A stretch of DNA of 64,000 bases from contig NZ_JAKRMY010000005.1 in the NCBI RefSeq assembly GCF_022346005.1, positions 62,001 through 126,000 on the forward strand, given 5' to 3'. Made by a program: the position numbers and the translations under genes. Below are positions 28,979 through 37,127 of this stretch, piece after piece (the first letter of the stretch is position 1; each line of letters starts with the position of its first letter). The DNA is from Corynebacterium sp. ACRPS (GTDB taxonomy: Bacteria > Actinomycetota > Actinomycetes > Mycobacteriales > Mycobacteriaceae). The notes under the pieces were generated by a model that saw nothing but the letters and a program-made list of their open reading frames with translations, ran no database searches and had not been told where the DNA came from.

Positions 28979-31351
28979 TTGTCTCACCCGGCTGGTGATA
29001 ACCCCATTGGTGAAGAGCTCCTAGAACTCATCCAGCGGCGCCTTTCTGAGTCCACCCTGACGTTTCACACCACGCTCCCGGCAAAGCGGGCGCGCTACGC
29101 CGACTGGCCAGAGTGGGTGCTGCCGGGGTTGAAGGAGAAGGTGGTAGATGGGGGCATCGGCAAGCTCTATGCCCACCAGGCCGAGCTCGCCAAATACGCG
29201 TGGCAGGGCCGCGACGCGGTGATTTCTACCGGCACCTCCTCCGGCAAATCCTTGGGCTACCAGCTTCCCATCCTCACCCGGCTGGCAGAGGATCAGACCG
29301 CGTGCGCGCTCTACCTCACCCCCACCAAGGCCCTGGGATCGGACCAGTTGCAGTCCGCGCTCGAGCTGTGCCGCGGGATTCCGGAGCTTAAAAACGTGGT
29401 GCCCGCTCCCTATGACGGCGATACGCCCCAGGAATCGCGGGCGGGCGTGCGCGATCATTCGCGCCTGGTGTTTTCCAATCCCGATATGGTGCACATGTCC
29501 ATGCTGGCCGCGCACGCGCGGTGGGCGCGGGTGCTGCGCCACCTGGAGTTCATCGTCATCGATGAATGCCACTCCTACCGGGGCGTATTCGGCGCCAATG
29601 TGGCTCTGGTTCTGCGCCGCTTGCTCCGCCTGTGCCGGCATTATGGATCGCGTCCCACCATCATTTATGCCTCCGCAACCATGAATGACCCGGCCCGGCA
29701 TGCCGAGCGCCTGACCGGCCGCCCGGCGCACGCGATTACTGAGGATTCCGCCCCCACCGGCGCGCGCACGGTCGCGCTCTGGGAGCCTGGGTTCTTGGAG
29801 GGCGCGGAGGGCGAGCACGGCGCCCCCGTGCGGCGCGCGGCCACCACCGAGGCCGCCGAGATGATGGCAACCTTCATCGCGGAAGGCGCCCGGACCATGA
29901 CCTTCGTGCGCTCCCGCCGCTCCGCCGAGGTCGTGGCGATGGTCGCCGCCGAGACCCTCTCCGGCAGCTTGGGCCGGCCTGATTTCGCGCAGCGCATCGC
30001 CGCCTACCGCGCCGGCTACCTGGCCGAGGACCGCCGCCGGTTGGAGCAGGCGCTTGACGATGCCTCCCTACTAGGCGTCGCCACCACCTCCGCCCTCGAG
30101 CTGGGCATCGACGTCGGCGGGCTCGATGCCGTGGTCACCGCCGGGTTTCCTGGCACGGTGGCCAGTTTTTGGCAGCAGGCCGGGCGCGCGGGCCGGCGCG
30201 GGCAAGGCTCGCTCGTGGTGCTCGTCGCCCGCGATGAACCCATGGATACCTACCTGGTGCACCACCCCGATGCGCTCTTGGGCAAGCCGGTGGAAGCGAG
30301 CGTGTTCAACCCCAAGAACCCCTATATCCTTTTTGGCCATATCTACTGCGCGGCGGTGGAAAAACCGCTCGATGATGCCACCATTGCTAAGTGGGGTGCC
30401 AGCGAGGTCATCCACCAGCTTGCGGAGCAGGGTCTCGTGCGCCGCCGGGAGCGCGGGTGGTTTGCCGTACCCATTCCCGCCACTAGCGCGGAGGAGCTTT
30501 CGCCGGAAACCGCCCACTCGGCGGTATCGCTGCGCGGCGGGGCGGGCGAGGAGGTCATGATCGTCGATGCCTCCGATGGCCGGCTATTGGGCACCATCGA
30601 TGCAGCGCGCGCGACCAGCCAGGTCCACCCCGGCGCGGTCTACCTGCACCAGGGCGAAAGCTTTGTCATCGAGGAACTCCTCCTATCCGATTATGTGGCG
30701 CTCGCCCGCCCGGAGACCCCCGAGTATTCAACCACCCCGCGTTCCACGACGGATATTCGCATCGTGCGCGAGGCCGATAACCTGGTCAATTACTCCCCGG
30801 GCCTGTGGGTAGCGGACGTGGAAGTCGAGGTCACCGACCGCGTCACCGGCTACCAGGTGCGGCTTGCCGATGGCACCATCGGCGACGATATCCCCCTCGA
30901 TCTCCCCGAACAGCGGCTGACCACCCGCGCCGTGGCCTATACCATCGACCCACTGGCGCTTTCTGCGATGGGCATTACCGCCGCCGATATCCCCGGCACC
31001 CTGCATGCGGCAGAACACGCCGCCATTGGCCTGTTGCCGCTTATTGCCACCTGCGACCGCTGGGACATCGGCGGCGTTTCCACCGCCCTGCACGCGGATA
31101 CGCAGCTTCCCACCGTCTTTGTCTACGACGGCCACCCCGGCGGCGCCGGGTTTGCCGAAGAAGGCTTCCGCCGCTTCCCCGAGTGGATCGCGGCCACCTT
31201 TGAGGCGGTGCGCTCCTGCCCCTGCGAGGCCGGGTGCCCATCGTGCGTGCAATCGCCCAAGTGCGGCAATGGCAATAACCCGCTGAGCAAGGACGGTGCC
31301 ATCAAGCTGCTCGGCGCGCTCGTCACCATGACGCAGGAGGCCGCGGTTTAG
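28979..31351 (+). CDS. DEAD/DEAH helicase with DUF1998 (MrfA/YprA-like)
   Basis: 790-residue superfamily 2 helicase. The Walker A motif is ISTGTSSGKSLGYQLP near residue 85, motif II is DECH in IVIDECHSYRG, and motif VI is QQAGRAGRRGQGS. The C-terminal DUF1998 region ends with four cysteines CPCEAGCPSCVQSPKCG, a metal site found in the DNA-repair helicase MrfA of Bacillus. It therefore probably takes part in DNA repair. The start is TTG, supported by AAGGGGG six bases upstream. The last four bases overlap the convergent TadE-like gene, an arrangement conserved in mycobacteria (Rv3649 to Rv3654c region). Confidence 0.9.
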   Translation: MSHPAGDNPIGEELLELIQRRLSESTLTFHTTLPAKRARYADWPEWVLPGLKEKVVDGGIGKLYAHQAELAKYAWQGRDAVISTGTSSGKSLGYQLPILTRLAEDQTACALYLTPTKALGSDQLQSALELCRGIPELKNVVPAPYDGDTPQESRAGVRDHSRLVFSNPDMVHMSMLAAHARWARVLRHLEFIVIDECHSYRGVFGANVALVLRRLLRLCRHYGSRPTIIYASATMNDPARHAERLTGRPAHAITEDSAPTGARTVALWEPGFLEGAEGEHGAPVRRAATTEAAEMMATFIAEGARTMTFVRSRRSAEVVAMVAAETLSGSLGRPDFAQRIAAYRAGYLAEDRRRLEQALDDASLLGVATTSALELGIDVGGLDAVVTAGFPGTVASFWQQAGRAGRRGQGSLVVLVARDEPMDTYLVHHPDALLGKPVEASVFNPKNPYILFGHIYCAAVEKPLDDATIAKWGASEVIHQLAEQGLVRRRERGWFAVPIPATSAEELSPETAHSAVSLRGGAGEEVMIVDASDGRLLGTIDAARATSQVHPGAVYLHQGESFVIEELLLSDYVALARPETPEYSTTPRSTTDIRIVREADNLVNYSPGLWVADVEVEVTDRVTGYQVRLADGTIGDDIPLDLPEQRLTTRAVAYTIDPLALSAMGITAADIPGTLHAAEHAAIGLLPLIATCDRWDIGGVSTALHADTQLPTVFVYDGHPGGAGFAEEGFRRFPEWIAATFEAVRSCPCEAGCPSCVQSPKCGNGNNPLSKDGAIKLLGALVTMTQEAAV

Positions 31352-31671
31352 ACCGGGCCCGCCTTGGCCGTGGCGCTCTGGCCGCGCACCGCGGCAACGG
31401 CGATGATATCGGGTGCATTGTCGGTGCATTCCTCAAGGCTCGCGCCGTTTTCCCGCGCGGTGCTTTCTGCGGCCGCGCACGGATCCTGGCCGGTAGCCAA
31501 GGCCCACGCGCCAGCCACGGCGGCAAGGTCCGCGGCCACCTGCGCTTCGTGGCGCGCGGTCACGCGCGACCCCACCGCTGCGATGACCAGCAACAAGCTG
31601 ACAATGGCGACGATGATTCCGGTGGCGGCGATGGTGGCGTATCCGTCCTCACCGCGCAGTTTGCTAGTCAT
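31348..31671 (-). CDS. Rv3654c-family TadE-like protein
   Basis: 107-residue secretion-associated protein. One N-terminal hydrophobic helix (YATIAATGIIVAIVSLLLVI) follows a short charged leader, with a small helical domain TARHEAQVAADLAAVAGAWA after it and two cysteines near residues 64 and 81. It is the last gene of the Tad-like operon. Its start overlaps the preceding gene by 8 bases. Probably a minor pseudopilin; its role is inferred. Confidence 0.85.
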   Translation of the reverse strand: MTSKLRGEDGYATIAATGIIVAIVSLLLVIAAVGSRVTARHEAQVAADLAAVAGAWALATGQDPCAAAESTARENGASLEECTDNAPDIIAVAAVRGQSATAKAGPV

Positions 31672-31978
31672 TGCCAGCCACCTCCGCGGGAAAGACCGCC
31701 TCCGCGCTCATGGTGCCAATGGGAGCATCGACGCTTACCGATGCCCGAATAAGCCCCGCGCTTTCCCGCACGCTTACCCGGGCATCCTCGCGGGCCGGTT
31801 GGTACTCGACGCCGATGGCGTGCGACCTAGCCGCCGCGCCCGCCATGTCCACCGCCGCGATATAGGACGCCATCGTCGCGATCGCGCCGATGATCCCCGC
31901 CGCCACGAGGACGAGGGAGCTTAATGCCAGGGCGGCCTCGATGGTCACGGAACCATCGTCATCGACTACCGTGCGCAT
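31664..31978 (-). CDS. TadE family pseudopilin-like protein
   Basis: 104 residues: a short leader DDDGSVTIEAALALSSLVLV in which Gly-Ser-x-x-x-Glu gives a TadE-type start, one membrane helix, and a small exported domain. In Tad systems such proteins are minor pseudopilins. It corresponds in position to Rv3655c. Part of a contiguous leftward operon with the ATPase and TadB/TadC genes. Confidence 0.85.
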   Translation of the reverse strand: MRTVVDDDGSVTIEAALALSSLVLVAAGIIGAIATMASYIAAVDMAGAAARSHAIGVEYQPAREDARVSVRESAGLIRASVSVDAPIGTMSAEAVFPAEVAGND

Positions 31979-32011
31979 GATTCCTCCTTTCTGTTTCTCT
32001 AGTGCGCGCGG

Positions 32012-32215
32012 TTAGCTCGGGGTATTCGATAGCGCGTCGGTGATAATTCCCTCGATGGCATCGACCACGCCGCCGCCGTTGATGACCATGTACAGCACGC
32101 CGGCAAGTGCCGCGGCCGCAAGCGATCCCATGGCGTATTCGATCGTGCTCATCCCCTCATCGTTGCGGACGAGGGCACGGGTGAGCTGGGAGTACTTAAT
32201 AAATAGTGCAGACAT
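32012..32215 (-). CDS. Flp-type pilin (DUF4244)
   Basis: 67-residue pilin-like protein. After a positively charged leader comes EGMSTIEYAMGSLAAAALAG. Cleavage after the Gly would leave Glu at +5 and Tyr at +6, the hallmark of Flp pilins. A single hydrophobic helix follows. In the order of the operon it is the likely major subunit. No prepilin peptidase gene lies in the window, so processing must come from elsewhere. Confidence 0.85.
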   Translation of the reverse strand: MSALFIKYSQLTRALVRNDEGMSTIEYAMGSLAAAALAGVLYMVINGGGVVDAIEGIITDALSNTPS

Positions 32216-32272
32216 AATAGGAGTCCTTTCTGAAAAGGTGTGGTGGTTGAGTAGAAGTGAAAAATGGTATGT

Positions 32273-32893
32273 CTAGAAAAGCTGCGCGCCCAAGCTGATC
32301 ACTACGGGCGCGAGGCCAAGAACGATGAATGCTGGCAGGAAGCACACCGCCAGCGGGAGGGCAATGAATACTCCTGCGCGCTCTGCTTTTGCCGTAGCGT
32401 GAGCAGATGCTTCGGCGCGCAAAGAAGTACAGATTCGCGTGCATCCGGCGGCTATGGTGGCCCCGGATTGGCCCGATAAGATGACAAGCCCCGCCACGTC
32501 CTGTAGTCCTGCATGGCCCTTCATGTGGTCCCATGCAGATTCCGTGGGCACGCCAACTCCCAGGAGCGCGGATACCGTCTCCCACAGGTGCTGGGTATCG
32601 GCCTCTGCCGTGCGCGCGACCGCCGTAGCAGCGGCGTGCACCGTCAGGCCCGCACTCAGGCAAGCTGCGAAAAGTTCGATATCCCCGGCCACAAGGAGTG
32701 GATCCACGGTGGTAGAGGGCTGGAGTTTGCTCATCAATCCCCCGCGCACTGTTGCGCCATCACGCTTCTTTGGGCCGGCGCGCGGGGTCTTCGCCGTGTG
32801 CTGCGCTGCGTTCTGTGCGGTAGCCGGTCCCAGCCGCCCCTTGGTGGCCGGCAGCCCAACCAGCACGGCCAGCGCTAGACAGATAAAGCCCAT
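32273..32893 (-). CDS. Type II secretion F-domain protein (TadC-like)
   Basis: 206-residue inner-membrane platform protein. It has a hydrophobic N-terminus (GFICLALAVLVGLPA), one GspF/TadC domain with LFAACLSAGLTVHAAATAVA, and a C-terminal pair of helices. The ATG at 32893 overlaps the tadB stop by one base (TGATG). A longer TTG start seen in frame is rejected because it lies inside tadB. With TadB it would form the membrane base of the pilus/secretion machine. Confidence 0.85.
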   Translation of the reverse strand: MGFICLALAVLVGLPATKGRLGPATAQNAAQHTAKTPRAGPKKRDGATVRGGLMSKLQPSTTVDPLLVAGDIELFAACLSAGLTVHAAATAVARTAEADTQHLWETVSALLGVGVPTESAWDHMKGHAGLQDVAGLVILSGQSGATIAAGCTRICTSLRAEASAHATAKAERAGVFIALPLAVCFLPAFIVLGLAPVVISLGAQLF

Positions 32894-33672
32894 CACGGCG
32901 TCGCCTTCCTGATGATGACGCGGGACCAAGCAAAGCCGCCGCAGGCAAGCCCCACCCCGATGACCAGTAGGATTCCGCCCAATCCGCCGCCGAGCAAGAA
33001 GCCCAGCGAATTGGCCCCCATCGCCCCGCCCATGGCGATGCCCGCGATGGGAAGGCAGGCCAAGACCGTCGCCGTAGCTTGGGGTCCCTGCAACCCGGCC
33101 GCGATGGATTGGTGGTGGCGGCGCAGGGCATCCATCCGGCTTTGGGCCTGCTCAAAGAGGCTGGCCACCGCGATGCCGTGCTGGGTGGATAATTCGAGCA
33201 GGTGGCCCAGCCGGATAAGTTCTGCATCCGCATGGGCGCCAGAGAGCGCCACGTGTGGGGGCGCACCACGCGCCGCCGCCGTAGCGGTGGATTCTAAGGC
33301 CGCGCTCATCTCCCGCGGCGTCGACGAAGGAAGGGACTCCGCCCCGCGCGATAGCGCACTTGCCAGGGTTGCCCCGGCGCACAGGTCAGCGGTGACGACC
33401 CCGAAGTATCCGGCCAGGGCCTCGCGACCGCGCCGGCGCCTGCGGGCGGCCATGACGTCCTTGATATACCACGACACGCACCAGGCGATGATCGCTGCCG
33501 CGACCGCAATGCTTATCCGCCCAACCGAGAAGAAAACCAAGCTGCCGCAGAATACGGCGCCCAAGATGACCAGGGAGCTGGCCTTTATCCGGCTGTCCTT
33601 TCCGGCGATGCGGGCCGCGCTCGAGGGCGCAGACAGCAAGAGGGCTGCGGCGAGAAGTAAGAAACTAAGCAT
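32893..33672 (-). CDS. Type II secretion F-domain protein (TadB-like)
   Basis: 259 residues. Two helices at the N-terminus, a cytoplasmic F domain (DLCAGATLASALSRGAESLP and LGHLLELSTQHGIAVASLFE) and two C-terminal helices with a Gly-rich stretch. Inner-membrane platform subunit of the Tad machine. Its ATG overlaps the tadA stop region by 8 bases, so translation is coupled. Confidence 0.87.
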   Translation of the reverse strand: MLSFLLLAAALLLSAPSSAARIAGKDSRIKASSLVILGAVFCGSLVFFSVGRISIAVAAAIIAWCVSWYIKDVMAARRRRRGREALAGYFGVVTADLCAGATLASALSRGAESLPSSTPREMSAALESTATAAARGAPPHVALSGAHADAELIRLGHLLELSTQHGIAVASLFEQAQSRMDALRRHHQSIAAGLQGPQATATVLACLPIAGIAMGGAMGANSLGFLLGGGLGGILLVIGVGLACGGFAWSRVIIRKATP

Positions 33673-34867
33673 CTACCTGACCCCCTTCTTCTTCGCGCTG
33701 TTCCTCCAACAGCGCGGCCGAGAATTCCGCAAAGCCGGGCGCGGGCCCCTCGGTCGCGCTCCAGACAATGCGCGGGGTGACCGGATTGCCCTCTAAGACG
33801 CCGATATGGGCCAGGCGCCGGCCATGTGGCGTGCGCTCCATGGTGAGGACCACGTTGACGGCGGCCGCCAATTGCGAGTGCAGGGCGCTGCGGTCCAGGC
33901 CGCCGAGCGCGCCGAGGGCTTCCATGCGGGCGGGTACCTCAAAGAGGGAGTTGGCATGCAAGGTACCCGCGCCGCCATCGTGGCCGGTATTGAGCGCGGC
34001 GAGCAGATCGACTACCTCTGAACCGCGAATCTCGCCGACGACGATGCGGTCCGGGCGCATGCGCAGCGCCTGCCGCAGCAATTGCGCCATCGTGATTTCG
34101 CCGCTGCCTTCCGCGTTTGCCCGGCGCGAGACGATGCTCACGCAATGCGGGTGGTGGGGTGATAGCTCCGCCGTATCTTCGATAACCACGATGCGCTCGC
34201 GCTCGGATACGGTCCCTAAAAGCGCCGAGAGCAGCGTCGTCTTGCCGGAACCGGTACCGCCGATAACGAGGAAGGACACTCGCTTTTTCACCATCGCGAT
34301 AAGCAACTGGCCGATGTCTTCCGGCACGGTGCCATTGGCCACCAACTGCGGCAGGGTGGTCTGTGCCTGGCGCAATACGCGCAGGCTAATGCACGTCCCG
34401 CCCACTGCGGGTGGGCTTAAAAGTGCATGCACGCGGAGCACGACGCCATCGGGGCGCGTGACGCGGCCATCGGCAAAAGGCTGGGCATCATCAAGCCGCG
34501 TGCCCGAGGCCGCGGCCAACCGGGAGGCAAGCTGGCGCACCTCCCCATCGTTGCGAAAGGTGATATCGCTGCGCTCTAATCCTTCACCGCGGTCCATAAA
34601 GACGTCCTCTGGCCCGTTGACCACGACATCGGTGACGCCCTGCCGGGCCAATAAGGCATCCAGTGGCCCCATGCCGGTGGCATCCTGGCGCAGGCGCCGG
34701 AGCAGATCCACTACGGCGACGTCACTGATAACCCCTGCTTCCTCCCGGATCCGCCGCGCCAGGCTAGAGGCGTCGTGCACCAGATCCGGCTCGGCGGCAA
34801 TGACGCGCTGCATCTTCTCCATGGTCTTTTCCATGTTTTCGGCCGAGCTATCCATCGCCGCGCTCAT
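33665..34867 (-). CDS. TadA-family secretion/pilus ATPase
   Basis: 400-residue hexameric motor ATPase. Features are the Walker A motif VIGGTGSGKTTLLSALLG near residue 205, an Asp box with VVIEDTAELS, Walker B in RIVVGEIRGSEVVDLLAALN, and a His box in GTLHANS. An N-terminal Met/Glu-rich helix precedes the domain. The ATG overlaps the ssd stop by four bases (ATGA). It powers the TadB/TadC platform. All ATPase motifs are intact. Confidence 0.93.
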   Translation of the reverse strand: MSAAMDSSAENMEKTMEKMQRVIAAEPDLVHDASSLARRIREEAGVISDVAVVDLLRRLRQDATGMGPLDALLARQGVTDVVVNGPEDVFMDRGEGLERSDITFRNDGEVRQLASRLAAASGTRLDDAQPFADGRVTRPDGVVLRVHALLSPPAVGGTCISLRVLRQAQTTLPQLVANGTVPEDIGQLLIAMVKKRVSFLVIGGTGSGKTTLLSALLGTVSERERIVVIEDTAELSPHHPHCVSIVSRRANAEGSGEITMAQLLRQALRMRPDRIVVGEIRGSEVVDLLAALNTGHDGGAGTLHANSLFEVPARMEALGALGGLDRSALHSQLAAAVNVVLTMERTPHGRRLAHIGVLEGNPVTPRIVWSATEGPAPGFAEFSAALLEEQREEEGGQVDA

Positions 34868-35934
34868 ACCCCTACCTCCTCGCGCACCACACGGGCGGTT
34901 TTGGCAAGTGCTGCGGGAAGCCGGGCCGGTAGCCCACCGATCTCGATGCTGCGGGTGAGCCCGCGCACGGTGGGCAATTGGGCGCTAACTCGGTGGTGGA
35001 TGATGTCTTCTACCTCTGGCGCGCTGAGCGCCGCCCACTGCCGTTGGCGCAGGACCACCACGATGTCGCGTCGCGTCTCATCCAGGCGCAGGATGAGTTG
35101 TGCGGCCGCCGCTGCCGAGCGCACCTCCGCTGCCACCACCAGCACCACGTGTGTGCAGGAAGCAGGGATATTTTCGGCCGTGCAATCCACCACGCACAGG
35201 CCCTCGCCCGCGTGCGCCGCAGACGTCACCGCCGCCAAGAGCGTGGCATCTAGCGTGAAGGTGTCTTTCACTGTACTGCGCGCTGCCGATAGCACCGCTA
35301 TGCCATCGGCGGTAGACGGCAAAGCGCGGTACAGATCAGCAGCATCGATGCTGCCATCGCCAATATTGAGCTCCGGCCAGCGGGCGCCTGGCAAGGTCTC
35401 CACGCCGAGGAGGAGATCGAGGCCGCCGGAGTGCGCGGTGGCATCGACAAGCAGCGCCCGCGCCTGCTCACCCGCCGCGCAGTGGGAACGCGCCAGGGCT
35501 GCGGCAAAGGTAGAGGCACCCACCCCGCCGCTGGCGCCCACCACCGCGATGGTGGCGCTACCGAGGTGGTCTTCCGGTGGGTGCGCGGCTTGGGCGATTG
35601 CCGCCAGCAGATCTTTAATCTCCGCGGGGATAATAAAGGCGCGGTCCGCATGGCAGGCAAGTGCCGCCTCATAATCGATGGGCCCCGGGTCCGCGGCGAG
35701 GAAAAGCACCGGGGCGGGCGCGATCTGTGCGGCTTGGGCCGAGGCGAGGACGCGCGCCATGAGCGCATCGACCAAGACCGTATAAGCCCCGACGAGGCTG
35801 CGCGGAATATCGCGAGGATCGGCGACCGCAATGACCTCGTGGCTGGTCGCCGCAGCGGCATGAACCGCCTCGGCGCGCAAGGCTTCCTCGCCTATGGCAA
35901 CGACGATGGTGGAGCGAGACTGTGCTGTATTCAT
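34864..35934 (-). CDS. Septum-site determining protein Ssd (CpaE/MinD-like)
   Basis: 356-residue ParA/MinD-superfamily protein. It has an N-terminal receiver-like half without a clear phospho-acceptor pocket, then a deviant P-loop IAVVGASGGVGASTFAAALA near residue 125. In the Tad family the equivalent CpaE places the machine in the cell. In M. tuberculosis the Rv3660c homologue is described as an inhibitor of septum formation. It is the first gene of the Tad operon and overlaps tadA. Two DnaA boxes lie upstream. AGGGGG stands close to the ATG. Confidence 0.87.
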   Translation of the reverse strand: MNTAQSRSTIVVAIGEEALRAEAVHAAAATSHEVIAVADPRDIPRSLVGAYTVLVDALMARVLASAQAAQIAPAPVLFLAADPGPIDYEAALACHADRAFIIPAEIKDLLAAIAQAAHPPEDHLGSATIAVVGASGGVGASTFAAALARSHCAAGEQARALLVDATAHSGGLDLLLGVETLPGARWPELNIGDGSIDAADLYRALPSTADGIAVLSAARSTVKDTFTLDATLLAAVTSAAHAGEGLCVVDCTAENIPASCTHVVLVVAAEVRSAAAAAQLILRLDETRRDIVVVLRQRQWAALSAPEVEDIIHHRVSAQLPTVRGLTRSIEIGGLPARLPAALAKTARVVREEVGV

Positions 35935-35988
35935 GCCCCCTAGCCTGAAGCACCCGCTCCACCTACACTAGGGATGGAACTTCCCGTC

Positions 35989-35997
35989 TGTGGATAA
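35989..35997 (-). promoter_or_regulatory. DnaA box (perfect 9-mer)
   Basis: TGTGGATAA, i.e. TTATCCACA on the minus strand, identical to the strict DnaA-box consensus. It lies 55 bp upstream of the ssd start. Confidence 0.55.
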
Positions 35998-36050
35998 ATG
36001 CGCGAAAGGCACCACCTAGCGCTCAGTTAGTTGCATTTTCAACTAAGCCT

Positions 36051-36059
36051 TGTGGATAA
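36051..36059 (-). promoter_or_regulatory. Second DnaA box (perfect 9-mer)
   Basis: A second TGTGGATAA in the same orientation, 62 bp from the first (about six helical turns), so both boxes face the same side of the DNA. Confidence 0.55.
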
Positions 36060-36072
36060 CCGTAGATATAGG

Positions 36073-36110
36073 TGACGGCCCGCGCATCGGGGGGTGCGCG
36101 CGGGCCGTCA
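36073..36110. terminator. GC-rich hairpin
   Basis: TGACGGCCCGCG (36073-36084) pairs with CGCGGGCCGTCA (36099-36110), 12 bp perfect. No clear T-run follows, so it is either a terminator of the Fic-like gene or a structural hairpin. Confidence 0.5.
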
Positions 36111-36114
36111 GTAA

Positions 36115-36138
36115 CCCGGCCTCGGGGGGCGAGCCGGG
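36115..36138. terminator. Second GC-rich hairpin
   Basis: CCCGGCCTCG (36115-36124) and CGAGCCGGG (36130-36138) pair with one bulged C around a G5 loop, just beside the previous hairpin. Confidence 0.45.
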
Positions 36139-36284
36139 GCAGGCCACACTGTATATCGGGGCCTTGCACCGCTTATTATGACACGTTCATTACCCGATCA
36201 CAACAGCTAAGAAAAATTATCTACCTGCACGGCGCTGACCAGCACCGAATGGATGTTCACCGCCTCCCGGATACGGGCGTACGG

Positions 36285-36995
36285 TTAGGCCGCGCGGGCG
36301 ATGGCATCGGCTTCTTTGCCGCCTACCTCCCAAGCGGAAAGGTGGAAAAGTACCACCTCACCGGGGCTGTCGCGGTAGTTCGCGCGGCACTCGTGGTAGG
36401 CCGTGGAATGGCGGTGGAAATACACCTCTGGCACGGCGAACCCGCGAGGATCAAAGCCGGTGTGTATGGCGGCCAGGCGGGCCGCAACCCGCGCCACCAC
36501 GCCGCTGCGCGGGCCAAAGAATTCGCCTGCCGCGATTTCGGCGTGCACGACGCTCGGCAAAAGATCGCGGAATGCGGGGCCGCTGCCCTGCGCAATCAGG
36601 CGCGCCAGGCCCTGCAAGCGCGCGCTATCGCCGCTGGGGATCCCGTTGCCGCCGGCCGCAACATCGATGCGCGCGAGCACTTGCAGCGGCGCGCGGGCAA
36701 AGGAGCGGACGGTGGAATCTACCACCTCAGGTGCTACCACGGAATACGCGCTGACCGCGCCGGCGAGCGGCCCGCTTTCCACATCACCCGGGCCAGGATG
36801 CGGGGGGATGGAATGCCCATCCAAGGCCACGCTGGCGCGCGCCCCGCGCATCAAGGACTCCGCGGAGATGACCTCATACCTGCGCAGCCCGGCGGGCCTG
36901 CGGTGGGCGCGCGCGATGGCAGCCGCGGCCTTTTCCGCACCTTCTTTCACCCCCGGGAGGCGAAATAGCGGGGATAACGCGTCATTTTCTGGCAT
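36285..36995 (-). CDS. Rv3662c-like protein, degenerate Fic-type fold
   Basis: 236 residues. The central and C-terminal parts resemble a Fic domain (HAEIAAGEFFGPRSGVVARVAA, then EVYFHRHSTAYHECRANY). The catalytic motif HPFxDGNGR is replaced by AAGEFFGPRSGVV, lacking the catalytic His and the phosphate-binding Asn/Arg. AMP transfer is therefore unlikely. Position next to the Tad/Ssd locus matches mycobacterial Rv3662c. Start chosen at the ATG at 36995 because TATCCT stands exactly 7 nt upstream; an ATG two codons earlier overlaps the spacer. Function unknown. Confidence 0.7.
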   Translation of the reverse strand: MPENDALSPLFRLPGVKEGAEKAAAAIARAHRRPAGLRRYEVISAESLMRGARASVALDGHSIPPHPGPGDVESGPLAGAVSAYSVVAPEVVDSTVRSFARAPLQVLARIDVAAGGNGIPSGDSARLQGLARLIAQGSGPAFRDLLPSVVHAEIAAGEFFGPRSGVVARVAARLAAIHTGFDPRGFAVPEVYFHRHSTAYHECRANYRDSPGEVVLFHLSAWEVGGKEADAIARAA

Positions 36996-37002
36996 ATACA
37001 TT

Positions 37003-37008
37003 AGGATA
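37003..37008 (-). promoter_or_regulatory. -10 element of leaderless Rv3662c-like gene
   Basis: TATCCT on the minus strand, 7 nt before the ATG at 36995. Confidence 0.45.
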
Positions 37009-37127
37009 GCCCTAGACGCCCCGAGCCCCGAAGGCCCCCTATCGTTGGCGCGGCACCATAAAACCGCGCTGTATCTATTATCATTGGGGCCGTTACAAGG
37101 TTTAGATGAAAACGAGGAGAATTAATC

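Larger units (their letters stand above)
35935..36284. other. 350-bp spacer with DnaA boxes and two GC hairpins
   Basis: No coding ORF. From left to right it holds the ssd promoter zone, a DnaA box, an inverted repeat TTAGTTG (36027-36033) / CAACTAA (36040-36046), a second DnaA box, and two strong hairpins that lie downstream of the next leftward gene. The homologous mycobacterial interval holds a SerB-like gene (Rv3661), which is absent here. Confidence 0.6.

Noticed and set aside
36073-36138. The two GC hairpins as a structured regulatory RNA
   Set aside because: They lie downstream of a gene, where terminators are expected, and I see no conserved RNA family features. Covariation data would be needed.
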